A DNA stretch of 64,000 nucleotides, taken from contig NZ_BASE01000031.1 of NCBI RefSeq assembly GCF_000813125.1, positions 1 through 64,000 of the forward strand, read 5' to 3'. A program made the translations under genes and the position numbers. The notes below the pieces were generated by a model, which saw nothing but the letters and a program-made list of their open reading frames with translations, searched no databases and was not told where the DNA came from. Shown here one piece after another: positions 1 to 8,366 of the stretch. Position 1 is the stretch's first letter. Every line of letters starts with the position of its first letter. Source of the stretch: Mesobacillus selenatarsenatis SF-1 (lineage in GTDB: Bacteria; Bacillota; Bacilli; Bacillales; Cytobacillaceae).

Positions 1-1
1 G

Positions 2-105
2 CTTTGCATTACCCGTAATTCGGTGGAGGATTCCATTTGGGGAAAAGCAACGGCTCTGCATTATCCATAATTCAATGTAGATTTCATTTTAGTAAAAGCA
101 GCACT
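2..105. repeat. Imperfect 52-bp tandem repeat, two copies
   Basis: Two adjacent units (about 2-53 and 54-105) share the order CT-T-TGCATTA-CC-TAATTC, then TTCATTT/TCCATTT, then AAAAGCA, at a period of 52 bases. No gene is visible in the first 209 bases. The array may continue upstream of the window edge. Confidence 0.55.
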
Positions 106-163
106 TAACCTTATTATTTATTCGATTTATTAATAAAACAGCATGAATTATGGTGTACACACG

Positions 164-206
164 TAAAAAGGGTGACGACTTCAATTCGAAGCCAGTCACC
201 CTTTTA
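164..206 (-). terminator. Rho-independent terminator of the M42 peptidase gene
   Basis: An inverted repeat of AAAAGGGTGAC and GTCACCCTTTT lies directly beyond the stop of the minus-strand peptidase gene. Read on the minus strand it is followed by a T run. Confidence 0.8.
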
Positions 207-209
207 CTC

Positions 210-1259
210 TTATAAGATCATTTCAGATTGAACGTAGTGATATAACAGTTTCGCTGTATTCTCAATTGAATCCTTGTGTGTCCTTTCAAACGCATGGGAT
301 GAATCGATACCAGGACCGATTAGTCCATGAATGATATCATGTCCTGAACGGATAGCGGCAGATGCGTCTGATCCGTAGAATGGATAAATATCCAGCTTAT
401 AGCCGATTTCATTATCGATTGCCAACTGTGTCAGTCTTTTCCTCAGCTCGTAATGGTACGGACCGCTCGCGTCCTTTACACAGATGGAAACTGTGTACTC
501 ATCCGTTGACTGGCCATCACCCATTGCGCCCATATCGACCGCTAGATACTCAACGGTTTCCGGTGTGATATTCGAGTTCCCGCCATAGCCAATTTCTTCG
601 TTATTGGAAATCAAAAAGTGTGTTGTGTATGGCAATTCGATGTTCTCTGCCTTAATTTGTTTGATCAACTGTAGCAGGATGGCCACGCTTGCTTTGTCAT
701 CAAGGTGACGTGATTTAATGTATCCTGAAGGTGTTGTTTGAACACGTGGATCGAATGAAACAAAATCTCCTACTTCAATTCCAAGTGCCCTCACATCTTC
801 CACGCTATGTACTTTTTCGTCAAGACGCACTTCCATGTTGTCCTGGTTGCGTTCTGCTTTCCCGGCATCCTTATAAACATGGACGGAGGTTTGATGCATT
901 AGTATTGTGCCAGTGAACTTTTTGCCGCTTGAAGTTTCAATTTCACAATACTCGCCTTCAATGGAGTTGTATTTGAAACCGCCAATCAAATCAAGCTTTA
1001 GACGCCCGCTTGGCTTGATTTCTTTTACGATCGCTCCAAGAGTATCAACGTGGGCAGTCAGCATTCTGTGGCTTTGCTGATCCTTTCCAGGAAGAGTCGC
1101 AATCAATCCGCCTTTGCGGTTCCGTTTCGTTTCAACCTGTAACTCTTTTAAATAATTTTCTACATATGTAATAACTTCATTCGTATTTCCCGAAGGACTT
1201 GGGATGCTAACCAATTCCTTCAATAAGCTTACTGTTTCATCTGTGTTTGGGTATGCCAT
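210..1259 (-). CDS. M42 family metallopeptidase (glutamyl aminopeptidase type)
   Basis: Predicted cytosolic, metal-dependent aminopeptidase of the M42 family (YhfE/PepA/FrvX relatives), about 349 residues, normal for the family. Visible family signatures are the early metal-ligand segment TAHVDTLGA (residues about 68-76), the RHLDDKA segment with the bridging Asp (about 183-189), the catalytic NNEEIGYGG segment (about 217-225) and AVDMGAMGDG (about 239-248). A further His ligand is expected in the C-terminal DSSHAFERTH segment. The ATG follows AGAGAGGAG at good spacing. It stands alone, divergent from the superoxide dismutase gene, with its own terminator. Substrate preference cannot be read from the sequence. 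Confidence 0.9.
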   Translation of the reverse strand: MAYPNTDETVSLLKELVSIPSPSGNTNEVITYVENYLKELQVETKRNRKGGLIATLPGKDQQSHRMLTAHVDTLGAIVKEIKPSGRLKLDLIGGFKYNSIEGEYCEIETSSGKKFTGTILMHQTSVHVYKDAGKAERNQDNMEVRLDEKVHSVEDVRALGIEVGDFVSFDPRVQTTPSGYIKSRHLDDKASVAILLQLIKQIKAENIELPYTTHFLISNNEEIGYGGNSNITPETVEYLAVDMGAMGDGQSTDEYTVSICVKDASGPYHYELRKRLTQLAIDNEIGYKLDIYPFYGSDASAAIRSGHDIIHGLIGPGIDSSHAFERTHKDSIENTAKLLYHYVQSEMIL

Positions 1260-1409
1260 TATAAAACTCCTCTCTTAAATAAATCTTCACATAATTCATA
1301 TTATAAACTTTTTTCCTGCAGCAAAGTAAGCCTTAATCCAAAATACTGTAATCACCAATCCAGTCTATTCATATTTTGATTATGGATGCAGTTTTGGGGA
1401 GGGATTATA

Positions 1410-2309
1410 ATGAATGGGTATTGGTTTAGGTATTCATTGCTGGAATGGTGCAGGGAGATGGAAGCAAAATGGGCTTCTGTAAAAGGACAGCATAGAGACT
1501 CAACAAAAGAAACCGCATTAAAGCAGTGGGAAGAAAAACTTTTAACACTGAAAGTTCAAGCTGAAACTTCCGTGGATGAGGAAGAGCTATATGTTCAAGC
1601 AAGAAACTTATATGACGAGCTTGCGGATTATTTAAATGATTCTGAAACAGAAAATGATCGACAGCAAGGCCAAAGACTGCAGCCAGTCCCAATAGGAGGA
1701 CATAAACTGCCACCTTTGCCATATGCGTATAATGCACTTGAGCCTGTCATCGCTGAAGAAATCATGAGGCTGCATCATTCAAAGCACCACCAAAGCTATG
1801 TAAATGGTTTGAACAAGGCTGAAAAAGAGATGCAGAAGGCACGGCAGACTGGAGATTTCGGGTTGATTAAACATTGGGAGAGAGAAGCAGCTTTCAATGG
1901 TGCCGGCCATTATCTGCATACGATCTTTTGGAACATCATGAGTCCAAATGGCGGCGGCTCGCCAAAAGGCCAGCTTGGAAAAGCAATCAACGATTCATTC
2001 GGCAGCTTTGATCAATTCAAAAAGCATTTTTCGGAAGCTGCGAAAAATGTTGAGGCTGTTGGCTGGGCAATCCTTGTTTGGTCTCCACGTTCCCACAGAC
2101 TGGAAATACTCCAGGCAGAAAAACACCAGAATTTATCACAATGGGATGTTGTCCCGTTACTCGTATTGGATGTTTGGGAACACGCCTATTATTTGCAGTA
2201 TAAAAACGAACGGGCCAAATATGTTGAAAACTGGTGGAACGTCGTTAACTGGAAAGAAGTCGAGCAGCGGTTTAATAAGGCCAGGACATTGGCTTGGCAG
2301 CCATTTTAG
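1410..2309 (+). CDS. sodF: Superoxide dismutase with N-terminal extension (SodF-like)
   Basis: Fe/Mn superoxide dismutase converting superoxide to peroxide and oxygen. The C-terminal 200 residues carry the full SOD fold: ligand His in LHHSKHHQ, ligand His in AGHYLHTIFW, and the Asp/His pair in DVWEHAYY. The first about 95 residues are an extra acidic, helical, Glu-rich segment not found in classical SodA; Bacillus SodF-type enzymes have a similar extension. An upstream in-frame ATG exists at 1386, but the GGGGAGGG ribosome site lies between the two, so the ATG at 1410 (299 residues) is preferred. Metal choice (Fe or Mn) is not decided here. A terminator follows at once. Confidence 0.9.
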   Translation: MNGYWFRYSLLEWCREMEAKWASVKGQHRDSTKETALKQWEEKLLTLKVQAETSVDEEELYVQARNLYDELADYLNDSETENDRQQGQRLQPVPIGGHKLPPLPYAYNALEPVIAEEIMRLHHSKHHQSYVNGLNKAEKEMQKARQTGDFGLIKHWEREAAFNGAGHYLHTIFWNIMSPNGGGSPKGQLGKAINDSFGSFDQFKKHFSEAAKNVEAVGWAILVWSPRSHRLEILQAEKHQNLSQWDVVPLLVLDVWEHAYYLQYKNERAKYVENWWNVVNWKEVEQRFNKARTLAWQPF

Positions 2310-2310
2310 A

Positions 2311-2337
2311 GGAGTGACTTATTGTCACCCTTTTTTT
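2311..2337 (+). terminator. Terminator after the superoxide dismutase gene
   Basis: A short GTGAC/GTCAC hairpin is followed by seven T residues, 2 bases after the stop codon. Confidence 0.7.
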
Positions 2338-2441
2338 GTAAAATCGGCTTTTGGATTTTAACAACAAACTTTACGAAAACAGTATTTGTATAAAAGCCTC
2401 CCTATAGCAAAGACTAAACATATGTTCGGGAGGTGTTTTTT

Positions 2442-2753
2442 ATGGAAAACAAAGATTATAACCAGATTTACAATGAATACAAGGAGCGAAGCCAGGGACA
2501 AGCGGAACTGGAAGCTAACTCACCACAATCAGGAAAAGAACAAATCATTGCCGTCCGTAAAAATGATGATGGCGATCTGATTGCTTTTAAAACAGAAAGC
2601 GGAAGGGAACTTGATTATGTTTCTGCTCTTACTGAGGCTAAAGCGGGGAAACTCGCACATGTGGATGTATTCCATAAATATGGCCGCGATATTCTCAGGA
2701 GTGAGCCTGATGGAATTAAAGAAAACAACCTCGATAATTTACCTCATTTTTAG
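2442..2753 (+). CDS. DUF3892 family small protein
   Basis: A 103-residue soluble protein with the DUF3892-type core: IIAVRKNDDGDLIAFKT followed by an L-Y-ALTEAKAGKL segment and the VFHKYGRDILRSEPDG tail. The function is not known. The N-terminal 30 residues are charged and probably flexible. The ATG at 2442 is chosen over a GTG three codons earlier because GGGAGGTG lies directly upstream and overlaps that GTG. It is monocistronic, with a terminator behind it. The family is common in Bacillaceae. Confidence 0.8.
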   Translation: MENKDYNQIYNEYKERSQGQAELEANSPQSGKEQIIAVRKNDDGDLIAFKTESGRELDYVSALTEAKAGKLAHVDVFHKYGRDILRSEPDGIKENNLDNLPHF

Positions 2754-2780
2754 CAGGGTGATATCCCTGCTTTTTTTATA
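2750..2780 (+). terminator. Terminator after the DUF3892 gene
   Basis: An AGCAGGG/CCCTGCT hairpin is followed by a run of seven T residues. It separates the small gene from the acyl-CoA cluster promoter. Confidence 0.85.
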
Positions 2781-2786
2781 AATAAC

Positions 2787-2815
2787 TTGATTTTTCAGAA
2801 ATTTCACTCTAAAAT
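2787..2815 (+). promoter_or_regulatory. SigA-type promoter of the acyl-CoA cluster
   Basis: TTGATT and TAAAAT hexamers are separated by 17 bases and sit about 100 bases before the first acyl-CoA dehydrogenase gene. The operator-like palindrome at 2823-2844 would cover the start of transcription. Confidence 0.6.
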
Positions 2816-2822
2816 AAAACTA

Positions 2823-2844
2823 ACATACCAACCGGTAGGTATGT
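2823..2844. promoter_or_regulatory. TetR-type palindromic operator
   Basis: A 22-bp near-perfect palindrome with half-sites ACATACC and GGTATGT around an ACCGGT core. TetR-family repressors of acyl-CoA genes commonly use such sites. It lies just downstream of the -10 hexamer, where bound repressor would block initiation. No TetR gene is in the window, so the regulator is unknown. Confidence 0.65.
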
Positions 2845-2912
2845 AATGAATAATTAAGACATATATTTTTAATAGAATATCAACATACAAGAATAAGATG
2901 GGAGTGACTTGA

Positions 2913-4088
2913 ATGCATTTACGCCTTACGGAAGAACAAAAGATGGTGCAAAAGACGATTCGTCGATTTGTAGAGAAAGAATTAATACCGCTCGAGAATG
3001 AAGTTTTAAGAAATGAAAGAGAAGGACGTCCAAGCCTTCCTCCCGGAAAATTGCATGAGCTACAGCTGAAAGCTAAAGAGGCAGGATTCTGGGGCATCAA
3101 TACACCGGAACAATATGGCGGTGCAGATTTGGGACAGATGATGATGGCCATCGTTTTAATGGAAGTATCTAAAACGTTCGTGCCTTTCCAATTTGGCGGT
3201 TCAGCCGACAATATCCTTTATTATGGAAATGAAGAGCAGAAGCAAAAGTACCTGATCCCAACCATCAACGGGGACAAAAAATCTTGCTTCGCGATGACAG
3301 AGCCAGGTGCAGGGTCCGATACACGAAATATTAAAATGACAGCAGTAAAAGAAGGAAATGAATGGGTCCTTAATGGCGAGAAAACATTTATAACAGGCGG
3401 AAATGAAGCGGACTTTGTCATGGTCATTGCGATCACTGATAAAGAAAAACACAGGGCAACAGGACGTGACGGCGTGACCTGCTTTATAGTCGACAGGGAT
3501 ATGGGCTGGAAATCAGAATTCATACATACGATGGGCGAATGGGGGCCGGCTGGGCTGGTGTTTGATAACGTCCGCGTACCAGAGGAAAATATCCTGGGTG
3601 AAGTCGATGGCGGCTATAAACTGGGACTGGAGTGGATTGGGTTTGCAAGATGGGTTGTTGGTGCCAGGGCGATCGGAGCAGCGGAACGCTTGCTGCAAAT
3701 GGCGATTGACTATTCCAAAGAGCGCATTACCTTTGGCAAACCGATTGCGGAAAGACAAGCTATCCAGTGGATGATTGCAGATTCAGCCGTGGAAATCGAA
3801 GCCGCAAGATGGCTCGTGCTCAATGCTGCTTATACACTGGATGCCGGTGAGGATAACAGGCATATGGCATCGATGGCAAAATTGTATGGCTCCAACATGG
3901 GGAACAGGGTTGTCGACCGCGTCATGCAAATTCATGGCGGTATGGGCTATACAAGGGAATTGCCAATCGAGCGATGGTATCGTGAAGCAAGACTTTGGAG
4001 AATTTACGACGGCACGGATGAAATCCAGCGCATGATTATCGCCAGGGACCTATTGAAAGGGCATGTGAAAATCGGCCAGTTTGTATAA
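2913..4088 (+). CDS. Acyl-CoA dehydrogenase 1
   Basis: FAD-dependent acyl-CoA dehydrogenase, 391 residues, introducing the alpha-beta double bond in an acyl-CoA and passing electrons to ETF. Three domains are in order: N-terminal helices, the middle beta domain with CFAMTEPGAGSDTR (about 130-143) and a GEKTFITGG segment, and the C-terminal helical domain ending in WRIYDGTDEIQ. The position that is often the catalytic Glu in YEG is Asp here (YDG), so the base may be elsewhere, as in isovaleryl- and long-chain types. First gene of the cluster, behind the promoter and TetR-type operator; start ATG follows GGGAGTG. Chain-length specificity cannot be read from the sequence. Confidence 0.92.
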   Translation: MHLRLTEEQKMVQKTIRRFVEKELIPLENEVLRNEREGRPSLPPGKLHELQLKAKEAGFWGINTPEQYGGADLGQMMMAIVLMEVSKTFVPFQFGGSADNILYYGNEEQKQKYLIPTINGDKKSCFAMTEPGAGSDTRNIKMTAVKEGNEWVLNGEKTFITGGNEADFVMVIAITDKEKHRATGRDGVTCFIVDRDMGWKSEFIHTMGEWGPAGLVFDNVRVPEENILGEVDGGYKLGLEWIGFARWVVGARAIGAAERLLQMAIDYSKERITFGKPIAERQAIQWMIADSAVEIEAARWLVLNAAYTLDAGEDNRHMASMAKLYGSNMGNRVVDRVMQIHGGMGYTRELPIERWYREARLWRIYDGTDEIQRMIIARDLLKGHVKIGQFV

Positions 4089-4095
4089 CGAACAA

Positions 4096-4110
4096 ATGAA
4101 AGCGTTAACA
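4096..4110. promoter_or_regulatory. cre site (CcpA operator) inside the operon
   Basis: ATGAAAGCGTTAACA matches the Bacillus cre consensus WTGNAANCGNWNNCW at every fixed position. It lies in the 48-base gap between the first two genes, so CcpA could act as a roadblock or repress an internal promoter when glucose is present. Confidence 0.7.
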
Positions 4111-4136
4111 GTTTAATAGATAGAGGAGGAACTAGA

Positions 4137-4901
4137 ATGGCAGGAAGATTTGAGGGAAGAGTTGCTTTTGTGACGGGAGGCAGCAGAGGAATCGGAAAAG
4201 GAATCGTTCAGCTTTTCGCCGAGGAAGGAGCAAAGGTTGCTTTTATTGACTTGAATGAAGAAGCATTGGCGGAAACAACGAACGAGTTACGTGAGAAGGG
4301 ATATGAAGTTTATTCCAAAGTAGCGAATGTGACGGACTCCGGGCAGGTTGAACAGGCAATGAAAGAAGTGCATGACACTTTTGGTTCTGTCGACATCCTT
4401 GTGAACAATGCCGGGGTCATCCGCGATAACCTGCTTTTTAAAATGAGTGATTCTGACTGGCAAACGGTCATGGACGTCCATCTGAAAGGTTCATTCAATG
4501 CAGCGAAAGCAGTTCAGAAGTATATGGTTGAACAGAAATATGGCCGGATCATCAATATTTCGTCAACCTCCGCACTCGGAAACAGAGGTCAGGCAAATTA
4601 CGCAGCTGCAAAGGCAGGTCTCCAGGGTTTCACTAAAACACTTGCAATCGAGCTTGGACGTTATGGAATCACAGCCAACTCGGTCGCTCCAGGTTTTATC
4701 GAGACGGAAATGACGAAAGAAACAGCAGCGCGAATCGGAATCTCGTTTGATGACCTGATTAAACACAGTGTCGCGAGCATTCCGGTCGGCAGGAGCGGAA
4801 AACCGGCGGATATCGCCAATGCAGTAGCCTTCTTTGCTGATGAAAAATCATCCTTTGTCAACGGCCAGGTCATTTATGTGGCTGGGGGTCCAAAAAACTA
4901 A
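4137..4901 (+). CDS. SDR-family 3-hydroxyacyl dehydrogenase/reductase (FabG-like)
   Basis: A 254-residue classical short-chain dehydrogenase. It has the TGGSRGIGKG dinucleotide motif (about 13-22), the NNAGV motif, the catalytic Ser in NISSTSALG and the YAAAK Tyr/Lys pair, then the SVAPGFIETEMT segment. It closely resembles FabG, but its place between an acyl-CoA dehydrogenase and two MaoC-type dehydratases makes a catabolic 3-hydroxyacyl-CoA dehydrogenase role more likely than fatty acid synthesis. The ribosome site GAGGAGG is strong. Cofactor preference (NAD or NADP) was not decided. Confidence 0.88.
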   Translation: MAGRFEGRVAFVTGGSRGIGKGIVQLFAEEGAKVAFIDLNEEALAETTNELREKGYEVYSKVANVTDSGQVEQAMKEVHDTFGSVDILVNNAGVIRDNLLFKMSDSDWQTVMDVHLKGSFNAAKAVQKYMVEQKYGRIINISSTSALGNRGQANYAAAKAGLQGFTKTLAIELGRYGITANSVAPGFIETEMTKETAARIGISFDDLIKHSVASIPVGRSGKPADIANAVAFFADEKSSFVNGQVIYVAGGPKN

Positions 4902-4918
4902 AGTGAGGTGAAGAGTAA

Positions 4919-5368
4919 GTGTTTAAAGAGCATATTGGCAAACAGTCCAATAAAGTAAAAAACATTGTGGAACGTGGCGCTGTCAAGAAATTTGCTGAGT
5001 CCCTCGGAGATCTACACCCCATTTTCATTGATGAGGGAACCGGCCAAAACTCCAGATATAAAAGGAACATTGCCCCGCCTACTTTTCCAAGGGTTTTCGA
5101 TTACGGAACAATACAAGGACTGAACCTTCCTAATAAAGGCCTGATCCATGGGGAACAGACTTATCATTACGAACGCCCTTTACTTGTAGGTGAAGAAATA
5201 ACTTGTTATTCGGTAATCAAAAATTATTTCGAAAAGAAAGGAACCCAGGGTGAAATGGGCTTCCTAGTATTAGAAAGCTTTGGTGAAGACGAAATGGGAA
5301 AACAAGTCTTTTCCTCCACGCAAACTGTCATTATCACCGAAGCGGTAAGGAAGGTGCTGATTGGATGA
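4919..5368 (+). CDS. MaoC-like dehydratase subunit, N-terminal (FAS1-type) half
   Basis: A 149-residue hot-dog protein of the MaoC N-terminal/FAS1-like dehydratase family, with the characteristic APPTFPRVFDYG segment and HGEQTYHYERPLLVGEEITC. Single hot-dog proteins of this type usually pair with a catalytic MaoC partner, which is encoded next with an overlapping stop/start. The two would form a heteromeric enoyl-CoA hydratase. The GTG start is supported by GTGAGGTGAAG upstream. It lacks the D-x4-H hydratase pattern seen in its partner, consistent with a non-catalytic or substrate-binding subunit. Confidence 0.8.
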   Translation: MFKEHIGKQSNKVKNIVERGAVKKFAESLGDLHPIFIDEGTGQNSRYKRNIAPPTFPRVFDYGTIQGLNLPNKGLIHGEQTYHYERPLLVGEEITCYSVIKNYFEKKGTQGEMGFLVLESFGEDEMGKQVFSSTQTVIITEAVRKVLIG

Positions 5369-5772
5369 GTAGCTTGGCAGAATTGAAGGTAGGCGAATCC
5401 CTGAAGGAAGTTCAGCTGGATCCGGTCGACCGGATCACCCTGATAAAATATGCCGGTGCTTCAGGAGATTACAACCCTATCCATACAATCGATGAAGAGG
5501 CGAAAAAAGTTGGGCTTCCGGGAATCATCGCTCATGGTATGTGGACTATGGGCAACCTGGGAAAGCTTTTCACCGAATTTTACGAGGAAGGATTCATTCA
5601 GGATTATACGATTCGTTTTAAAGGAATGGTGTTCCTGAATGATGTAGTCACTCTCCAGGCTGAGCTGGCTGAGGAAAATGAGAACATCCTCACATTCCAC
5701 GTTCGAGCTGTCAATCAAAATGGCAATGAAGTCATTAAGGGAGACATCCTCTATCATCGGTATGCTTCTTAA
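5365..5772 (+). CDS. MaoC-like dehydratase, catalytic subunit
   Basis: A 135-residue MaoC domain protein. The hydratase-2 active-site pattern is visible as GDYNPIH (Asp and His about residues 34-39), followed by IIAHGMWTMG. Its ATG overlaps the stop codon of the previous gene, indicating translational coupling and a 1:1 complex. Known parallels are split MaoC pairs such as those of actinobacterial steroid side-chain degradation. Expected reaction: reversible hydration of an enoyl-CoA to a 3-hydroxyacyl-CoA. Confidence 0.85.
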   Translation: MSSLAELKVGESLKEVQLDPVDRITLIKYAGASGDYNPIHTIDEEAKKVGLPGIIAHGMWTMGNLGKLFTEFYEEGFIQDYTIRFKGMVFLNDVVTLQAELAEENENILTFHVRAVNQNGNEVIKGDILYHRYAS

Positions 5773-5778
5773 TAATCT

Positions 5779-5808
5779 AAAACCCGGCAGAGATTTGCGG
5801 GGTTTATT
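5779..5808 (+). terminator. Weak hairpin after the MaoC pair
   Basis: AAACCC and GGGGTTT arms surround a 13-base loop and are followed by a short T-rich run. It is a possible attenuating terminator in the 180-base gap before the next dehydrogenase, not a strong one. Nothing else was recognised in that gap. Confidence 0.4.
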
Positions 5809-5952
5809 GCTATAGCCGTGGCGATGAATGCCATTTAGGAGTATAACGAGTTTTCAGGAATTAACACAAAATCTTAGGATTATCGGTTCAATTATGGACT
5901 TACTTTCGATTTCGCAGATTAAAAAATAGCAGAAACGAGGTGTTAAACGATA

Positions 5953-7098
5953 GTGAACTTTGATTTTAACGAGGATTTACTCGCGTTAAAAAGAAATGTC
6001 CGTGATTTTATCCAGAGTGAAGTCGAGCCTGTGGCGATGCAGATCGAAGAAGAAGACAAAATTCCGGAAAACATCATCCAGCTTTCCAGGGAAATGGGCC
6101 TCTTCGGACTAAGCATACCGGAGGAATACGGCGGACTTGGAATCGGCATGGTGGAGAAATGTGCCCTGTATGAGGAAATCGGCCAGACGCACAATGGCTA
6201 TACGACTTTGATTGGAGCCCATACCGGGATTGGCACAGTCGGGATTGTCGAGTTGGGCAATGAACAGCAAAAGCGAAAATATTTGCCCGCTATGGCCAGC
6301 GGAAAGAAAATCGGTGCCTTTGCCCTGACAGAACCTGATGCCGGTTCGAATGCAGCAAACCTGAGAACGACAGCTGTGAAAAAAGGCGATAAATATGTGC
6401 TGAACGGATTGAAGCACTATATTACGAATGCATTAGAGGCGAATGTATATACAGTGATGGCAGTGACGGACCCTGAAAAAGGAGCAAAAGGAATTACTTC
6501 ATTCATCGTTGAGAAGGACTTTCCCGGCTTCAAGCTCGGCAAAGTTGAAAAGAAGATGGGCCTGAAAGGGTCACATTCGGCTGAATTGGTGTTCGAGGAT
6601 TGCGAGGTCCCAGTTGAAAATATTCTTGGAAATGAAGGCCAAGGCTATGTAAATGCCTTAAAAATCCTGGCCAATGGAAGGGCAGGCCTTGCAGCGAGAA
6701 ATTTGGGGTCATCACAAAAGCTCCTTGACATGTCTGTAGCCTACGCGAAAGCGAGGATCCAGTTCGATAAACCGATTATCAAGCATCAGGCAGTAAGCCA
6801 TATGCTGGCGGAAATGGCGGTTGAAATCGAAGCGCTCAGGTCTTTTACATACCGAGTTGCCTGGATGGTTGATTCTGGCCAGAAGGTTATAAAGGAAGCT
6901 GCCATGCTGAAACTCTATGGATCGGAGGTTTATAACAGGGTCGCAGATAAAGCAGTGCAGGTTCACGGAGGACTCGGTTATATTTCTGATTATCCAGTCG
7001 AAAGATATTTCCGTGACGCTCGAATCACAAGAATTTATGAAGGTACATCGGAAATCCAGAAGAACATTATAGCTGCTCAACTGGAAAAAGATTATTAA
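5953..7098 (+). CDS. Acyl-CoA dehydrogenase 2
   Basis: A 381-residue acyl-CoA dehydrogenase with all standard signatures: [12 protein letters not shown] (about 117-128), GLKHYITNA, the [21 protein letters not shown] segment, and the catalytic Glu in [10 protein letters not shown] near the C-terminus. It most resembles short/medium-chain or methyl-branched acyl-CoA dehydrogenases. The GTG start follows AGAAACGAGGTG. No ETF genes are in the window, so its electron acceptor must be encoded elsewhere. Second of three acyl-CoA dehydrogenases in the cluster. Confidence 0.92.
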   Translation: MNFDFNEDLLALKRNVRDFIQSEVEPVAMQIEEEDKIPENIIQLSREMGLFGLSIPEEYGGLGIGMVEKCALYEEIGQTHNGYTTLIGAHTGIGTVGIVELGNEQQKRKYLPAMASGKKIGAFALTEPDAGSNAANLRTTAVKKGDKYVLNGLKHYITNALEANVYTVMAVTDPEKGAKGITSFIVEKDFPGFKLGKVEKKMGLKGSHSAELVFEDCEVPVENILGNEGQGYVNALKILANGRAGLAARNLGSSQKLLDMSVAYAKARIQFDKPIIKHQAVSHMLAEMAVEIEALRSFTYRVAWMVDSGQKVIKEAAMLKLYGSEVYNRVADKAVQVHGGLGYISDYPVERYFRDARITRIYEGTSEIQKNIIAAQLEKDY

Positions 7099-7105
7099 AA
7101 AGCGA

Positions 7106-7127
7106 ACATACCTACTAGTTAGTATTA
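7106..7127. promoter_or_regulatory. Second, degenerate copy of the TetR-type operator
   Basis: The 22 bases begin with ACATACCTAC, then TAGTTAGTAT, on the plan of the palindrome at 2823-2844: the left half-site is identical and the right one is decayed. It lies in the 49-base gap between acyl-CoA dehydrogenases 2 and 3, suggesting the same regulator acts twice. Confidence 0.45.
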
Positions 7128-7147
7128 AAAAGAAAGAGGTGGAATGG

Positions 7148-8353
7148 ATGAATTTTAACCATACAGACAAGGTCAAGGAATATCAGGCCAGGCTGACTGA
7201 GTTTATGGATGAATATGTCTATCCGAATGAAAAGCTTTATAAAGAACAAATTGACAAACATGACCCATTCTCCAAAGTTCCCCCAATCATGGAAGAACTG
7301 AAGGTGAAGGCGAAAGAAAAAGGGCTCTGGAATCTGTTTTTACCAGAGAGCGAATACGGCGAAGGTCTCACCAATCTCGAATATGCACCGCTCTGCGAAA
7401 TTATGGGAAGGTCAAGTATTGCACCAGAGGTGTTCAACTGTGCTGCGCCTGACACCGGCAATATGGAAGTCCTTGTCCGTTATGGAACTGAAGAGCATAA
7501 GGAACAATGGTTAAAGCCTCTCCTGGATGGCGAAATCAGGTCCTGCTTCTCGATGACAGAGCCAGACGTCGCTTCGTCCGACGCAACGAACATACAGGCA
7601 AGCATCGTCCGTGATGGAGATGAGTATATCATTAACGGAACGAAATGGTGGTCTTCAGGTGCTGGTGATCCACGCTGCAAGATTGCTATTGTGATGGGTA
7701 AAAATGACCCTGAAGCCCCGAAGCATGAGCAGCAATCTATGATTCTTGTTCCTCTTGATACACCGGGAGTAACGATTAAAAGAATCCTTCCCGTCTTCGG
7801 GTACGACCATGCGCCTCATGGACACGCGGAAATAGAATACAAGAATGTAAGAGTTCCTGCTTCCAATATGCTATGGGGTGAAGGAAAGGGCTTTGCGATT
7901 GCCCAGGGCCGTCTCGGACCGGGGAGGATCCATCATTGTATGAGAACGATCGGTGCCGCTGAAAGAGCTCTTGAAGAGATGTCAAAACGAGTTCTCCAAA
8001 GAACTGCTTTCGGAAAAAAGCTCGCCGACCAGGGTGTAATTCAGGAGTGGATCGCGGAAGCAAGGATCGATATCGAGCAGGCGAGACTCCTTACACTAAA
8101 GGCTGCGTTCATGATGGATACAGTCGGGAACAAAGAAGCCAAGGCAGAGATCGCGATGATCAAGGTGGTCGCTCCTAATATGGCACTCAAAATCATCGAC
8201 AGGGCAATCCAGGCATTCGGAGCTGCAGGTGTAAGCGATGACTTTACGCTCGCAGCTGCATGGGCGAATATCAGGACACTAAGACTCGCAGATGGTCCTG
8301 ATGAAGTACACAAACGAGCGATAGCAAGATATGAACTGAAAAAATATCTGTAA
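7148..8353 (+). CDS. ACAD10/11-like acyl-CoA dehydrogenase
   Basis: A 401-residue acyl-CoA dehydrogenase of the ACAD10/11 branch. It shows [54 protein letters not shown] and the C-terminal [16 protein letters not shown], which replaces the usual YEGT-EIQ. In eukaryotes this domain is fused to an APH kinase and acts on 4-phosphoacyl-CoAs. In bacterial levulinate pathways the two are separate genes, as here, where the kinase is encoded at 10356. ATG 7148 is preferred over the GTG at 7139 because AGAAAGAGGTGG overlaps that GTG. Confidence 0.88.
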   Translation: MNFNHTDKVKEYQARLTEFMDEYVYPNEKLYKEQIDKHDPFSKVPPIMEELKVKAKEKGLWNLFLPESEYGEGLTNLEYAPLCEIMGRSSIAPEVFNCAAPDTGNMEVLVRYGTEEHKEQWLKPLLDGEIRSCFSMTEPDVASSDATNIQASIVRDGDEYIINGTKWWSSGAGDPRCKIAIVMGKNDPEAPKHEQQSMILVPLDTPGVTIKRILPVFGYDHAPHGHAEIEYKNVRVPASNMLWGEGKGFAIAQGRLGPGRIHHCMRTIGAAERALEEMSKRVLQRTAFGKKLADQGVIQEWIAEARIDIEQARLLTLKAAFMMDTVGNKEAKAEIAMIKVVAPNMALKIIDRAIQAFGAAGVSDDFTLAAAWANIRTLRLADGPDEVHKRAIARYELKKYL

Positions 8354-8366
8354 GGAGGAAACATCT

